Shown here piece after piece: positions 1-8,180 of a DNA stretch of 64,000 nt. Each line of letters starts with the position of its first letter. Within the stretch, counting starts at the first letter, position 1. A program made the position numbers and the translations under genes. Origin of the DNA: Roseovarius spongiae (GTDB taxonomy: Bacteria > Pseudomonadota > Alphaproteobacteria > Rhodobacterales > Rhodobacteraceae); contig NZ_RAPE01000004.1 of the NCBI RefSeq assembly GCF_003651245.1, positions 302,237-366,236 of the forward strand. The letters run 5' to 3'. The notes beneath the pieces are model-generated. The model made no database searches, was not told the origin of the DNA, and saw only the letters and a program-made list of their open reading frames with translations.

Positions 1-3000
1 AGCGCGGCGTTTGCGCGGCTTGGCGCGCCCCTTGGGGAGGGGTTCGGCGCGCTGGCCGAGGACGGCACGCGGTTCTCGCCCATGCTGACAGATGCGCTGG
101 ATGCGCAGGTTTCTCTTATCGCGCGGGCCGAGAGCGTGGCGACCACGCCCGACCAGATCCAGAAGGTCAACGTGATGCGCGGCCTCGCGGACCAGATCCG
201 CGATCTCGGCGCCGATGTCGCGGCGTCGCTGCAAAGCGCCGGGCTGGTCGAGGGCAGCACCTATCAGGCGCGCGCCGGGGTCAGCGACGCGGTCAACAGC
301 GGCATGGCGCAGGCGCTGGCCGGGTTGAAGGGCGGCTCGGGCGGCGGCGGCGGTATCGGCGGCGGCCTTGGCGGCATCCTCAAGCGCCTGTCCGCGACCC
401 TGGGAGGAACGCCCGACGGCGACGCCTTCGCCAATGTCTGGACTGACTTGCAGAGCGAGAACCGCGGCCTTCTGTCCGATCTCACCGGCGTGATGGGTGG
501 TTTGAGCGAGGCGATCAAAGATATCGGCACGGCGCTGGGCGGCGCGCTCGACGGGGGCACGACCGAGGCCGAGAGCCAGGCCGCCAGCCTGCGCGGATTC
601 GCCGGCGGGTTGCAGTCGCTCTTCGAGGATATCGAATCGAACTCGCTCGGCCTGCTTGCCGCCACCACCCAGACCAAGGACACGATCAGCCAGGTGTCCG
701 CGCGGGCCATGACCGAGGGCGAGGCGCTCTTTACGGGCATGACCGGCGCCAAGGCGGATCTCTTGGCCTCGGAGGCGACGCACATGACCATGCAGGGCGT
801 CGCCAGCGCGAGCGACCCCGACGCCGCCGCGGCGATCTCGGAGAGCTTCGAGCGGCTGAGCACGCACACCATATCCGACATCGACGCCATGCTGGAGTAC
901 GTCGGCACGCGGGGTGGCGGCGGCGGAGCGTCGGGCGGTGGCGGTGGCGACGGCGGCTCGGGTGGTGGTGGCGGCTCGAGCGGTGGCGGCGGCCTGTTCG
1001 GCTCCCTGAACAAGCTCATCGTGAGCATTTCCGGACTGACCGGCGACGGGCTTTTGTCCCAGCTTCGTGACACGGGTAATCCCGATGGGATCGGCGGCAT
1101 CATGGCCGGGCTCTCGACGAAGATGAAGGGAATCACGGACGAGTTGCAGCCGCTCATCGCCGCGATCGGAGACACCGCCGAGACCGGGCAGGCGCAGATG
1201 AACCTCGCCGGGGCCATCGGCGGGGTCGGCCATGCCGCGACCGGGCTCGCCGAACTGATCGGCAGCAAGCTCGAGACCGCGGGCAGCAGCGCCCTGCTGA
1301 CCGAGAGTTCGGGCGGCGGCGGCGGGATCGGCGGCGGGTTGCTGTCTTCTTCGGGCATGGCGACCATTCTCAGCGCGCTCGAGGGCCGGAAGGCGCCGAC
1401 GAATTCCAGTGGCGGCGGCGGGCTGTTCTCAAGCAGCAATCATCTGTTGAAAAGCATCGCCGGGCTGTTCGACGACGCCGGTACGCCGGATGTCGCGAAC
1501 CCGTTCTCGTTGTCCACGGAAACGCCGCGCGACGCGCTTGGCAAGATGCTGAGCAACGTCACGGGCCTCTCGTCCCTTTTCGACGGCATGAGTCCGGATG
1601 CGATGGCGCTGACGCCGGCGATGCGCACGATGCTGGCCGAGATGAAGGAGGCCGGGACCACCGGCAAGGCATGGTTCGCCGAAGCCGAGAGCATCGTTGG
1701 CAAACCCGCGCCCGATGGCGGCGGCGGCGGCGGGATCGGCGGCGGGTTGACCGGGTTGCTCCCCAGCATCGTCAGCAGCCTCTTCCCCGAGGCCAGCGCC
1801 CGGGACAGCAACCCGTTCGCGAAGATATCCGAGAAGATCGGCGGTCTCTTCGAGGCCAACAGCGATACGGTCGGCCGGATGGGCGATCTGCTGTCGGGTC
1901 TTCAGACCGACGGCGCGTCGATGCTCGACCGGCTGGCCGGGGGCGAGAATCCGGACCCGACCACGCGCCGCACGCTCTCGGGCAAGCTGATCGCCGTCGA
2001 CGCCGCCTGGGGCCGCAGCGAGGCGCAGCTTGTGCTGGGCGAAGCGCAGCTTACCGGCGCGCGCGACGCCGCCGAGGCGGCGGGCGCCGGTGCGGCCGGC
2101 GCGCTGGGTGCGCTTGACAGCGCGATGACCGACTCGCTGGGCGCATTGGCGGGTCAGGGGGCGCTTCTGGGCGGCGCGCTCGACGCGGTGGGCGACGTGA
2201 TCCGGCGGATCGCGGCGCTGGACCCGGCGGACACCGCCGGGGCCGCCGCGCTGCGCGCGGAACTGGCTACGACCATCGACGACGCGAAGGCCGAGGCGAC
2301 GGCGACCAAGGACAAGGTGGACGAGGCCAGAGAAGAGATCGAAGAGCCGCTTCAGGAGATCGCAGACGAAGCGGCCGAGATCACCGAAGGAACGCGGCTC
2401 GGCTTCGGGAGCTTCGATTTCACGCCGGTCAATCCCGGCCCGGCGTTCGACCTGGAGAAACTGCTGCGCGACGACGTGGACGACCTGCTGACGCAGGCGC
2501 AGCAGCGATTCCGCCTCGACGCCATGTTCAACGCGGATCACCTGACCGATCGCGTGGTGATCGACACCGGCGCACTGTTCGAAGCGCTGCGTGCGCCCGC
2601 GCAGGAAGACGGGTTCGACCCGCTCGCCGCCTTTGCCGAAACCGTCGCCTGGACCTACGCGCACGAGATCGCGCACACGCTCGGGCTGCCGGATCTCTAT
2701 GATTTCAGCGAAGGCGGTCGGGTGCTCGACGGTGCTGGGATCATGGGGCTGCGCAACGATTTCACCGTGACCACGGCGCATGAGGGCGCGATCCGCTTTG
2801 CCTCGGACAGCCCTGAGGCGGGAGCGGGGGCGAGCGTGACGGCGGTGCTCGACATGCTGCGCACGGCGCGGGACGGCGGGGTTCTGAACCTCGAGGAAAA
2901 CACCGGGCGCGATTACCTGATGGCGCCGCCCGCCGGGTCGGTTCCGCTGCTCGATACCGGGTGGAACGTCCTGGGCCGGGTCGCCACGCTGCCCGATGGC

Positions 3001-5958
3001 GGGCTGGAACTGAGCGAGGGCGCGACGAGCCGCACCTCGGCCTATCGCATGGTGACCCCGCCCGCGGGGGCGACCAAGCTGACCTTTACCATCCGCACGC
3101 ACCTGCCGCTATCGGGAATCACGCCGCCAGATGCGTTCGAGGTGGCGTTGCTCAACGCGCTAGGCGCGCCGCTGACCGTGATCGCGGGGCTGGACGGGAC
3201 CGATGCGGCGCTGAACCTGCAATCGGACGGCACGCTGCGACTGGCGCCCGGCGTCACGGCGGGGCCGGATTTCGTGAACGACGCGGGCGTCGTCACGCGG
3301 GCGATCACCATCGACCTCAACGCGCTCGGGAACCCGGCGCGGATGGCGCTGTCGCTCGACCTGATCGGGTTCGGCGCGCAACATAGTTCGGTTGAGGTGG
3401 TCGATTTCGCCTTCGACGCGCCCGGCGGTTTCGTCAACACCGCGCCGGCGCTGACGCGCGGCGCGAGCGTCACGCTGGACGAGGACGCATCGGCGCTGAT
3501 CGACCTGCGCGCGCTGGTGACGGACGCCGAGGGCGATCCGCTCACCTACGAGATCGACACGCCGCCCGCGCATGGCGCGCTGGAACCGGTGGAGCCGGGT
3601 GTATGGCGCTACACGCCGGACGCGGATTTCAACGGAACAGACAGCCTGCGCTTCACCGCGCGCGACGCGGTATTCCGCCCGCTGCCCGCGGTGCTGAACC
3701 TCATCGTGCGCCCCGTCAACGACGCGCCGGTGATGGACGCCACCCGTAACGAGACCGTGGCCGAGGGCGACATCCTGACGATGCAGGTGATCGCGACGGA
3801 CGTGGATGGCGATGGCCTGAGCTATGCGCTCGAGGACGCTCCGACGGGCGCGACGCTCACGCCCGAGGGCGTGCTCAACTGGACCGCGCCGGGCGGGCCG
3901 TCGCACGCGATCTTCCGCATCCTCGCCAGCGACGGCAGCGGCGGCGAGGCGCGGCAGGAATTGCGGGTCGACGTGACCAATGCCGGGCCGGTGATCGCGC
4001 TGACCGCGCCCGAAATATCGGTCGTGGAGACCGAGGCGACGGTGAGGTTCACCGCCATTGATCCGGGCGACGATCCGGTCGGACCTGTCACGGTCGATTG
4101 GGGCGACGGCGCGGTGGAGACGCTGGCGGCAGGGGCGACCGGCGCTACGCATATCTATGACCGGCTGGGCAAGTTCACCGTCACGGTAAGCGCGGCGGAC
4201 GATTCTGGCGCGATCGGCAGCACGGCGCGTGTGATCGAGGTGGTGACGCCGGGGCTGCGCGTCACGCGCGTCACCTCGGGCGCGTGGGGCGTGAACGTGC
4301 GTTTTAACGAGCCGGTCGATACCGGGCTGCCGAACCCCTACCGGCTCGACAGCCGACCGGCGGAACCCGTGGATGTGGTGCTGCTCGACGCGGGTGGCAA
4401 TCCGGTGCGCGGCAGCCTCGTGCCGGATGCGGACGCGATGGGGTTCACCTTCCTCGCCAGCGTCGACGCGCTGCCGCCGGGGGACTACCGGCTGCGGCTG
4501 ACGGCTGACGATCTCGGCTGGCGTAGCCGCTGGGACGTGCTCGAGGCCGGGCCGCTCGGCTACGAGGAGCGCTTGATCCGGGTCGCGGAAACGCCGGTCA
4601 CGCTAAGCCTTCAAAACGCAGTGCAGATCGCGGGCGAGCCGCTCGGCATCCGCGGCGCGGGGCTGGCGCTGACGATGGATCAGGCGGGCGGGCTGCGCAC
4701 GATGGTGGTGCGGATCGGCTGGGACGCGGGCGTGATGAACGTCAGCGGGCTGATGCCCTCGATCGCGGGCGCGAGCGTGAGCCGCGTCGACGCGGGCGGC
4801 GTGACAGGTCAGGCGCTTTACCGGATCGCGTTCGATGCCGCGCCCGATGCGGGGATGCTGGAGCTCGGGCGGCTGATGGGGCGCACGCTTGCCGGGGCGG
4901 GCTATGGCACCTCGGGCGCGCCGCTCAGCGTGCGGGTGGTGGAAATCAACGGCGAGGCGACGGCGGAACCCGTCCCGCCCGAAAGCCGCTCCCTGCCGCA
5001 GCCAGAGGGGGGCGAGACCTTCCCGCTCGGCGAACCGGGTGGGCCGGCGGCGTCGGAGGCGCGGGTCATCTCGCTCATCGCGCGGCGCGGCGATGCGGAT
5101 GGCGACGGGCGCGTGACGGCGGCTGACATGGCGCTCTTTGCGGCGCTGCCCGAGGACGAGTTGGTCGGCCTCGACGCCTGGCGCTTTATCGACCCGAACC
5201 TGCTGCGCCCGCTGCCCGGCGCGACGGTCACGCCGGTCGAGCCGCCGGAAGGCGGCGGCGGAAGCGCGCGGCGCGGCGACGCGCCCGGCGCCATCATCTT
5301 CGGGGCGGTGGCGGATGGGGTGACGGGAGGCGCGATCAGCCTGATAGACGCGGCGCGCGATGGTGGCGGGGATGGGGGCAATCAGCTTCTTTACCTGCGC
5401 TACTCGAAGCCGGTTCCGCTCTGCCTTGTTCCCGAGGAGGCGGGCGACGATCCGGGCGCGCTGGCCCGGGCGACGCGGGCAGGGCTCTGCTTTGACGGGC
5501 TGCCTGCCGATCTGGCCGATCCGGATCAGCTCTGGCGACTCAACGGGATCGAGAGCGTCGCGCCCGGCGCCGAAACGCCCGCGCGCGCGGGCGAGGGGCC
5601 GATCTGCCTGAACGGGGTCGCGCCCGAGGGGGCGGAGGCGGGCGATCTCTTCCGCCTCGCGCCGCTGCCGAAGGGCATGGAGGCGCGCGAGGACGCGCTT
5701 CCGGCGCAGCACCGAATGTGCTTCGACGAACTGGACGGAGACATGCCCGCCCTGCCGCCCGAGGCCGAGGCGAACGATGCGCAAGAGGACGCGGCACTGC
5801 GCGCCGCGCCCGATGCGGCGCTTGCGCCCTTCACCGCGCTGGCGCTGATGAGCGCGGCCGCCGCCGCCCGGACCGGCGGCGCGCGCGAGCGGGCGGACCG
5901 CAAGGGAGCGCGTCATGCTATGCTGCTGACGGACATGAACGAATCGGGTGAAGGCTGA
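1..5958 (+). CDS. Giant glycine-rich protein with metzincin-like zinc site, cadherin/PKD-like repeats and dockerin-like segment (5' partial)
   Basis: The frame is open from the first base of the window, so the gene starts upstream; the first internal ATG is at 82 and residue numbers below count from it. Residues 1-760 are low-complexity and helical, with five glycine blocks (near 84-98, 277-310, 411-422, 443-450 and 546-557), several containing GGGIGGGL. A zinc site HEIAHTLGLPD lies at 861-871 and is followed by GIMG, the order expected of metzincin or M6-like proteases. Residues about 1120-1300 hold two cadherin-like or tandem-95-like repeats, 1305-1390 a PKD-like repeat (VDWGDG) and 1669-1710 a dockerin-like calcium loop (GDADGDGRV). 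All four cysteines seen (1781, 1803, 1842, 1880) lie near the C terminus. The composition suggests a secreted or surface protein. The genes downstream look like its export and processing apparatus; that link is inferred from position. Confidence 0.75.
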   Translation, partial: SAAFARLGAPLGEGFGALAEDGTRFSPMLTDALDAQVSLIARAESVATTPDQIQKVNVMRGLADQIRDLGADVAASLQSAGLVEGSTYQARAGVSDAVNSGMAQALAGLKGGSGGGGGIGGGLGGILKRLSATLGGTPDGDAFANVWTDLQSENRGLLSDLTGVMGGLSEAIKDIGTALGGALDGGTTEAESQAASLRGFAGGLQSLFEDIESNSLGLLAATTQTKDTISQVSARAMTEGEALFTGMTGAKADLLASEATHMTMQGVASASDPDAAAAISESFERLSTHTISDIDAMLEYVGTRGGGGGASGGGGGDGGSGGGGGSSGGGGLFGSLNKLIVSISGLTGDGLLSQLRDTGNPDGIGGIMAGLSTKMKGITDELQPLIAAIGDTAETGQAQMNLAGAIGGVGHAATGLAELIGSKLETAGSSALLTESSGGGGGIGGGLLSSSGMATILSALEGRKAPTNSSGGGGLFSSSNHLLKSIAGLFDDAGTPDVANPFSLSTETPRDALGKMLSNVTGLSSLFDGMSPDAMALTPAMRTMLAEMKEAGTTGKAWFAEAESIVGKPAPDGGGGGGIGGGLTGLLPSIVSSLFPEASARDSNPFAKISEKIGGLFEANSDTVGRMGDLLSGLQTDGASMLDRLAGGENPDPTTRRTLSGKLIAVDAAWGRSEAQLVLGEAQLTGARDAAEAAGAGAAGALGALDSAMTDSLGALAGQGALLGGALDAVGDVIRRIAALDPADTAGAAALRAELATTIDDAKAEATATKDKVDEAREEIEEPLQEIADEAAEITEGTRLGFGSFDFTPVNPGPAFDLEKLLRDDVDDLLTQAQQRFRLDAMFNADHLTDRVVIDTGALFEALRAPAQEDGFDPLAAFAETVAWTYAHEIAHTLGLPDLYDFSEGGRVLDGAGIMGLRNDFTVTTAHEGAIRFASDSPEAGAGASVTAVLDMLRTARDGGVLNLEENTGRDYLMAPPAGSVPLLDTGWNVLGRVATLPDGGLELSEGATSRTSAYRMVTPPAGATKLTFTIRTHLPLSGITPPDAFEVALLNALGAPLTVIAGLDGTDAALNLQSDGTLRLAPGVTAGPDFVNDAGVVTRAITIDLNALGNPARMALSLDLIGFGAQHSSVEVVDFAFDAPGGFVNTAPALTRGASVTLDEDASALIDLRALVTDAEGDPLTYEIDTPPAHGALEPVEPGVWRYTPDADFNGTDSLRFTARDAVFRPLPAVLNLIVRPVNDAPVMDATRNETVAEGDILTMQVIATDVDGDGLSYALEDAPTGATLTPEGVLNWTAPGGPSHAIFRILASDGSGGEARQELRVDVTNAGPVIALTAPEISVVETEATVRFTAIDPGDDPVGPVTVDWGDGAVETLAAGATGATHIYDRLGKFTVTVSAADDSGAIGSTARVIEVVTPGLRVTRVTSGAWGVNVRFNEPVDTGLPNPYRLDSRPAEPVDVVLLDAGGNPVRGSLVPDADAMGFTFLASVDALPPGDYRLRLTADDLGWRSRWDVLEAGPLGYEERLIRVAETPVTLSLQNAVQIAGEPLGIRGAGLALTMDQAGGLRTMVVRIGWDAGVMNVSGLMPSIAGASVSRVDAGGVTGQALYRIAFDAAPDAGMLELGRLMGRTLAGAGYGTSGAPLSVRVVEINGEATAEPVPPESRSLPQPEGGETFPLGEPGGPAASEARVISLIARRGDADGDGRVTAADMALFAALPEDELVGLDAWRFIDPNLLRPLPGATVTPVEPPEGGGGSARRGDAPGAIIFGAVADGVTGGAISLIDAARDGGGDGGNQLLYLRYSKPVPLCLVPEEAGDDPGALARATRAGLCFDGLPADLADPDQLWRLNGIESVAPGAETPARAGEGPICLNGVAPEGAEAGDLFRLAPLPKGMEAREDALPAQHRMCFDELDGDMPALPPEAEANDAQEDAALRAAPDAALAPFTALALMSAAAAARTGGARERADRKGARHAMLLTDMNESGEG

Positions 5959-5962
5959 CCCC

Positions 5963-6310
5963 ATGACGAAGAAGAACGGAACCTCGAAATCCGCCAAGGC
6001 GGCGGCCAGGGCGGAGCCGCAGGACACCGGGCCGGTCTCCGACGCGGCCGCCGCGGAGGAACGGCGCGTCAGGCTCGACACCAGCCGGATGAAGAGCAGC
6101 TATTGCAACGTCTGCAACGCGACCAGCACGCGCGAGGAGGTGGTCATCAATTTCGGCCTCAACCAGAGTTGGGACCGCACCGAAGGCGACCTCGAGATCG
6201 AGATCCAGCATCGCATCATCATGAGCCCGCACGCCGCCGGCAAGCTGCGCGAGGTCCTGAACGAACTGATCGGCGAATACGAGGGACGCTACGGCCCGTT
6301 GCAGGATTGA
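5963..6310 (+). CDS. DUF3467 family protein
   Basis: This 115-residue protein has a charged, Ala/Lys-rich first 40 residues and then the conserved DUF3467 core. The core includes C48-N-V-C51, a hydrophobic strand (VVINFGLNQ), and a C-terminal part containing the phrase MSPHAAGKL typical of the family. The family's molecular function is not established to my knowledge. I chose the ATG at 5963 over the in-frame GTG at 5948 because GAAGG at 5950-5954 sits at normal ribosome-binding distance and 5948 would overlap the upstream gene. It lies 4 nt after the giant protein and 7 nt before the adaptor gene, so it is very probably co-transcribed and may be a chaperone or regulatory partner of the cluster. 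That role is inferred from position only. Confidence 0.8.
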   Translation: MTKKNGTSKSAKAAARAEPQDTGPVSDAAAAEERRVRLDTSRMKSSYCNVCNATSTREEVVINFGLNQSWDRTEGDLEIEIQHRIIMSPHAAGKLREVLNELIGEYEGRYGPLQD

Positions 6311-6317
6311 CCCCGAT

Positions 6318-8180
6318 TTGGAAAACCGCCCCATAACGCGGGACACCCCCGCGCCGGAGGTTGGCGAGGCGCCGGCCCCGGCCGACCCGTGGCGCGCGTT
6401 CCTCGACCCCGACGACGGGGCGGCGTTCCTCTCCGGCTGGCTCGCCATTGCCTGCGAACGGATCGGTTCGGCGCGGGCCGGGGTGCTGTTCCTGCGCGGC
6501 GATGGCGGGCGGCTGGGCGTGGCGGCGCGCTGGCAGGTCGCGGAGGCTGAGACCGAGCGTTTCGTCACGCTGGCCGAGGCGCTGTTGCGCAAGCCCGAAC
6601 CGCTGTTGCAGCGCGGCGAGGAGGACACGCTGCTGGGTTATCCCATCGACAGCGGCGGGACGGTGCAGGGCGTGCTGGTGCTGGCGCTGGCGACCCACCC
6701 GGACGGCGCGACCATGCGCGCGCTCATGCGCGAGTTGCACTGGTCCTGCGGCTGGATCGAGGCGCGGCTGATGCAGGGGCAGGCCGCGCTTGGGCGCAGG
6801 CAGGCAAGCAGCGCCCAGCTCGTGACCGGGCTTCTGGCGGCCTGCGACGCGCATGAACGCTTTGACGGGGCGGCGCTGGCGCTGGTCAACGCGATCCCGG
6901 GCCTTACCGGGTTCGACCTCGCCGCGCTCGGGATGCTGCGGCGCGGGCGCGTGCGGTTCGAGGCGCTGAGCCGCGTCGCCGCTTTCGGGCGAAAGTCCGA
7001 GCGCGTTGCCGCATTTGAGGCCGCGATGGACGAGGCGCTCGCCCAGGGCGAACCGGTGACATGGCCCGCCCCGCAGGACGGGCGGCAGATGATCGACGCG
7101 GCGCATCGCGCGCTCGGGCGGATGCTTGGCGCCGGGGCGCTGATCTCCGCGCCGCTGACGGTGCGCGGGCAGCCGGTGGGCGTGCTGCTGCTCGAGCGTG
7201 GACGCGAGGGCGACGCGGCGGTCGCGCTGGCCGAGGGAACGGCGGATGAGCTGCAACTGGTCGCGGCGGCGCTGGCCCCGCTGCTCAAGGCGAAATACGA
7301 TGAGCGGCGCCTGATTTCGGGGCGGCTGCGCGACTGGGCGGGACGCGGATTGAGCGCCGTTTTCGGGCGGCGGCCTGCGATCACGCTGGCGGCGATCGTC
7401 GCCGCGCTGGCGCTGGCGCTGCCCTTCGTGATCACGGCAGAATTGCGCGTGCGCGCCGACGCGTCCGTCGAGGGGGCGCAGCAGCAGGCCGCCGTTGCGC
7501 CGGTCGATGGCTTCCTCGCCGAAGCGCCGGCGCGGGCGGGGCAGGAGGTGCGCACGGGCGACGTGCTCGCCCGGCTCGACAGCCGGGATCTCGCGCTCGA
7601 GGCCGCGGCGGCCGAGGCGCGCATCGCGGAAGCGCGCCAGTCGCTGCGCGAGGCGCTGGCCGAGGGCGACCGCGCCGCCGCCGCCATCGCCAATGCCGAC
7701 CTGGCCGAGGCGCGCGCCGCCGCCGATCTGGCCGCTGCGCGGCTCGACCGGCTGACCGTGACCGCGCCCATCGACGGGCTGATCGTGTCAGGCGACCTCA
7801 GCCAGCGCATCGGCGCGCCGGTTGCGCGGGGCGATACGCTGTTCGAGGTGGCCGCGACGGACGGCTGGCGTCTGCGCATCGACGTGAGCGAATATGACCT
7901 CGGGCTGGTGGCGCCGGGGCAGGAGGGCCGCGCGGTGCTGGCCGGACTGCCGGATACGCCGGTGCCCTTCCGGGTGGAATCCATCGCCGCCGTGTCGGAC
8001 CCCGGCGAGGGCGAGAACCGCTTTCGCGTCGACGCCACGGTAAGCGCGCCGCCCCCCGGATTGCGCCCCGGTCTCGAGGGTATCGCCAAGATCGCGGCGG
8101 GCGAGACCACGCTCGCCCACGCCTGGCTGCGCGGCACGCTGGTGCGCGCGCGCCTCCTGCTCTGGCGGTGGCTGCCATGA
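6318..8180 (+). CDS. GAF-domain and HlyD-like membrane fusion protein
   Basis: The 620-residue protein begins with two GAF-like sensory segments (about 30-145 and 165-320). A single hydrophobic helix follows at about 355-373, then a periplasmic HlyD/RND-adaptor part with split lipoyl-like halves (PVDGFLAEAPARAG and PIDGLIVSGDLSQ) around a short helical hairpin. HlyD-type adaptors bridge inner-membrane transporters to outer-membrane channels; a cytoplasmic GAF module on one is unusual and suggests ligand or redox control. The start is a TTG at 6318, with AGGA at 6303-6306; no better in-frame start is evident. The stop overlaps the next start as ATGA. No ABC ATPase or TolC gene is nearby, so the energy source may be the SecA-like protein two genes on; that is an inference. 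Confidence 0.82.
   Translation: MENRPITRDTPAPEVGEAPAPADPWRAFLDPDDGAAFLSGWLAIACERIGSARAGVLFLRGDGGRLGVAARWQVAEAETERFVTLAEALLRKPEPLLQRGEEDTLLGYPIDSGGTVQGVLVLALATHPDGATMRALMRELHWSCGWIEARLMQGQAALGRRQASSAQLVTGLLAACDAHERFDGAALALVNAIPGLTGFDLAALGMLRRGRVRFEALSRVAAFGRKSERVAAFEAAMDEALAQGEPVTWPAPQDGRQMIDAAHRALGRMLGAGALISAPLTVRGQPVGVLLLERGREGDAAVALAEGTADELQLVAAALAPLLKAKYDERRLISGRLRDWAGRGLSAVFGRRPAITLAAIVAALALALPFVITAELRVRADASVEGAQQQAAVAPVDGFLAEAPARAGQEVRTGDVLARLDSRDLALEAAAAEARIAEARQSLREALAEGDRAAAAIANADLAEARAAADLAAARLDRLTVTAPIDGLIVSGDLSQRIGAPVARGDTLFEVAATDGWRLRIDVSEYDLGLVAPGQEGRAVLAGLPDTPVPFRVESIAAVSDPGEGENRFRVDATVSAPPPGLRPGLEGIAKIAAGETTLAHAWLRGTLVRARLLLWRWLP

Noticed and set aside
264..1439. A proline-rich minus-strand frame in the glycine-rich region
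   Set aside because: It is the antisense reading of Gly codons (GGC/GCC) and shows no independent features.
310..1750. Glycine-block DNA as a tandem repeat or CRISPR array
   Set aside because: The blocks are irregular in length and spacing, in frame with the protein, and lack repeat-spacer structure.
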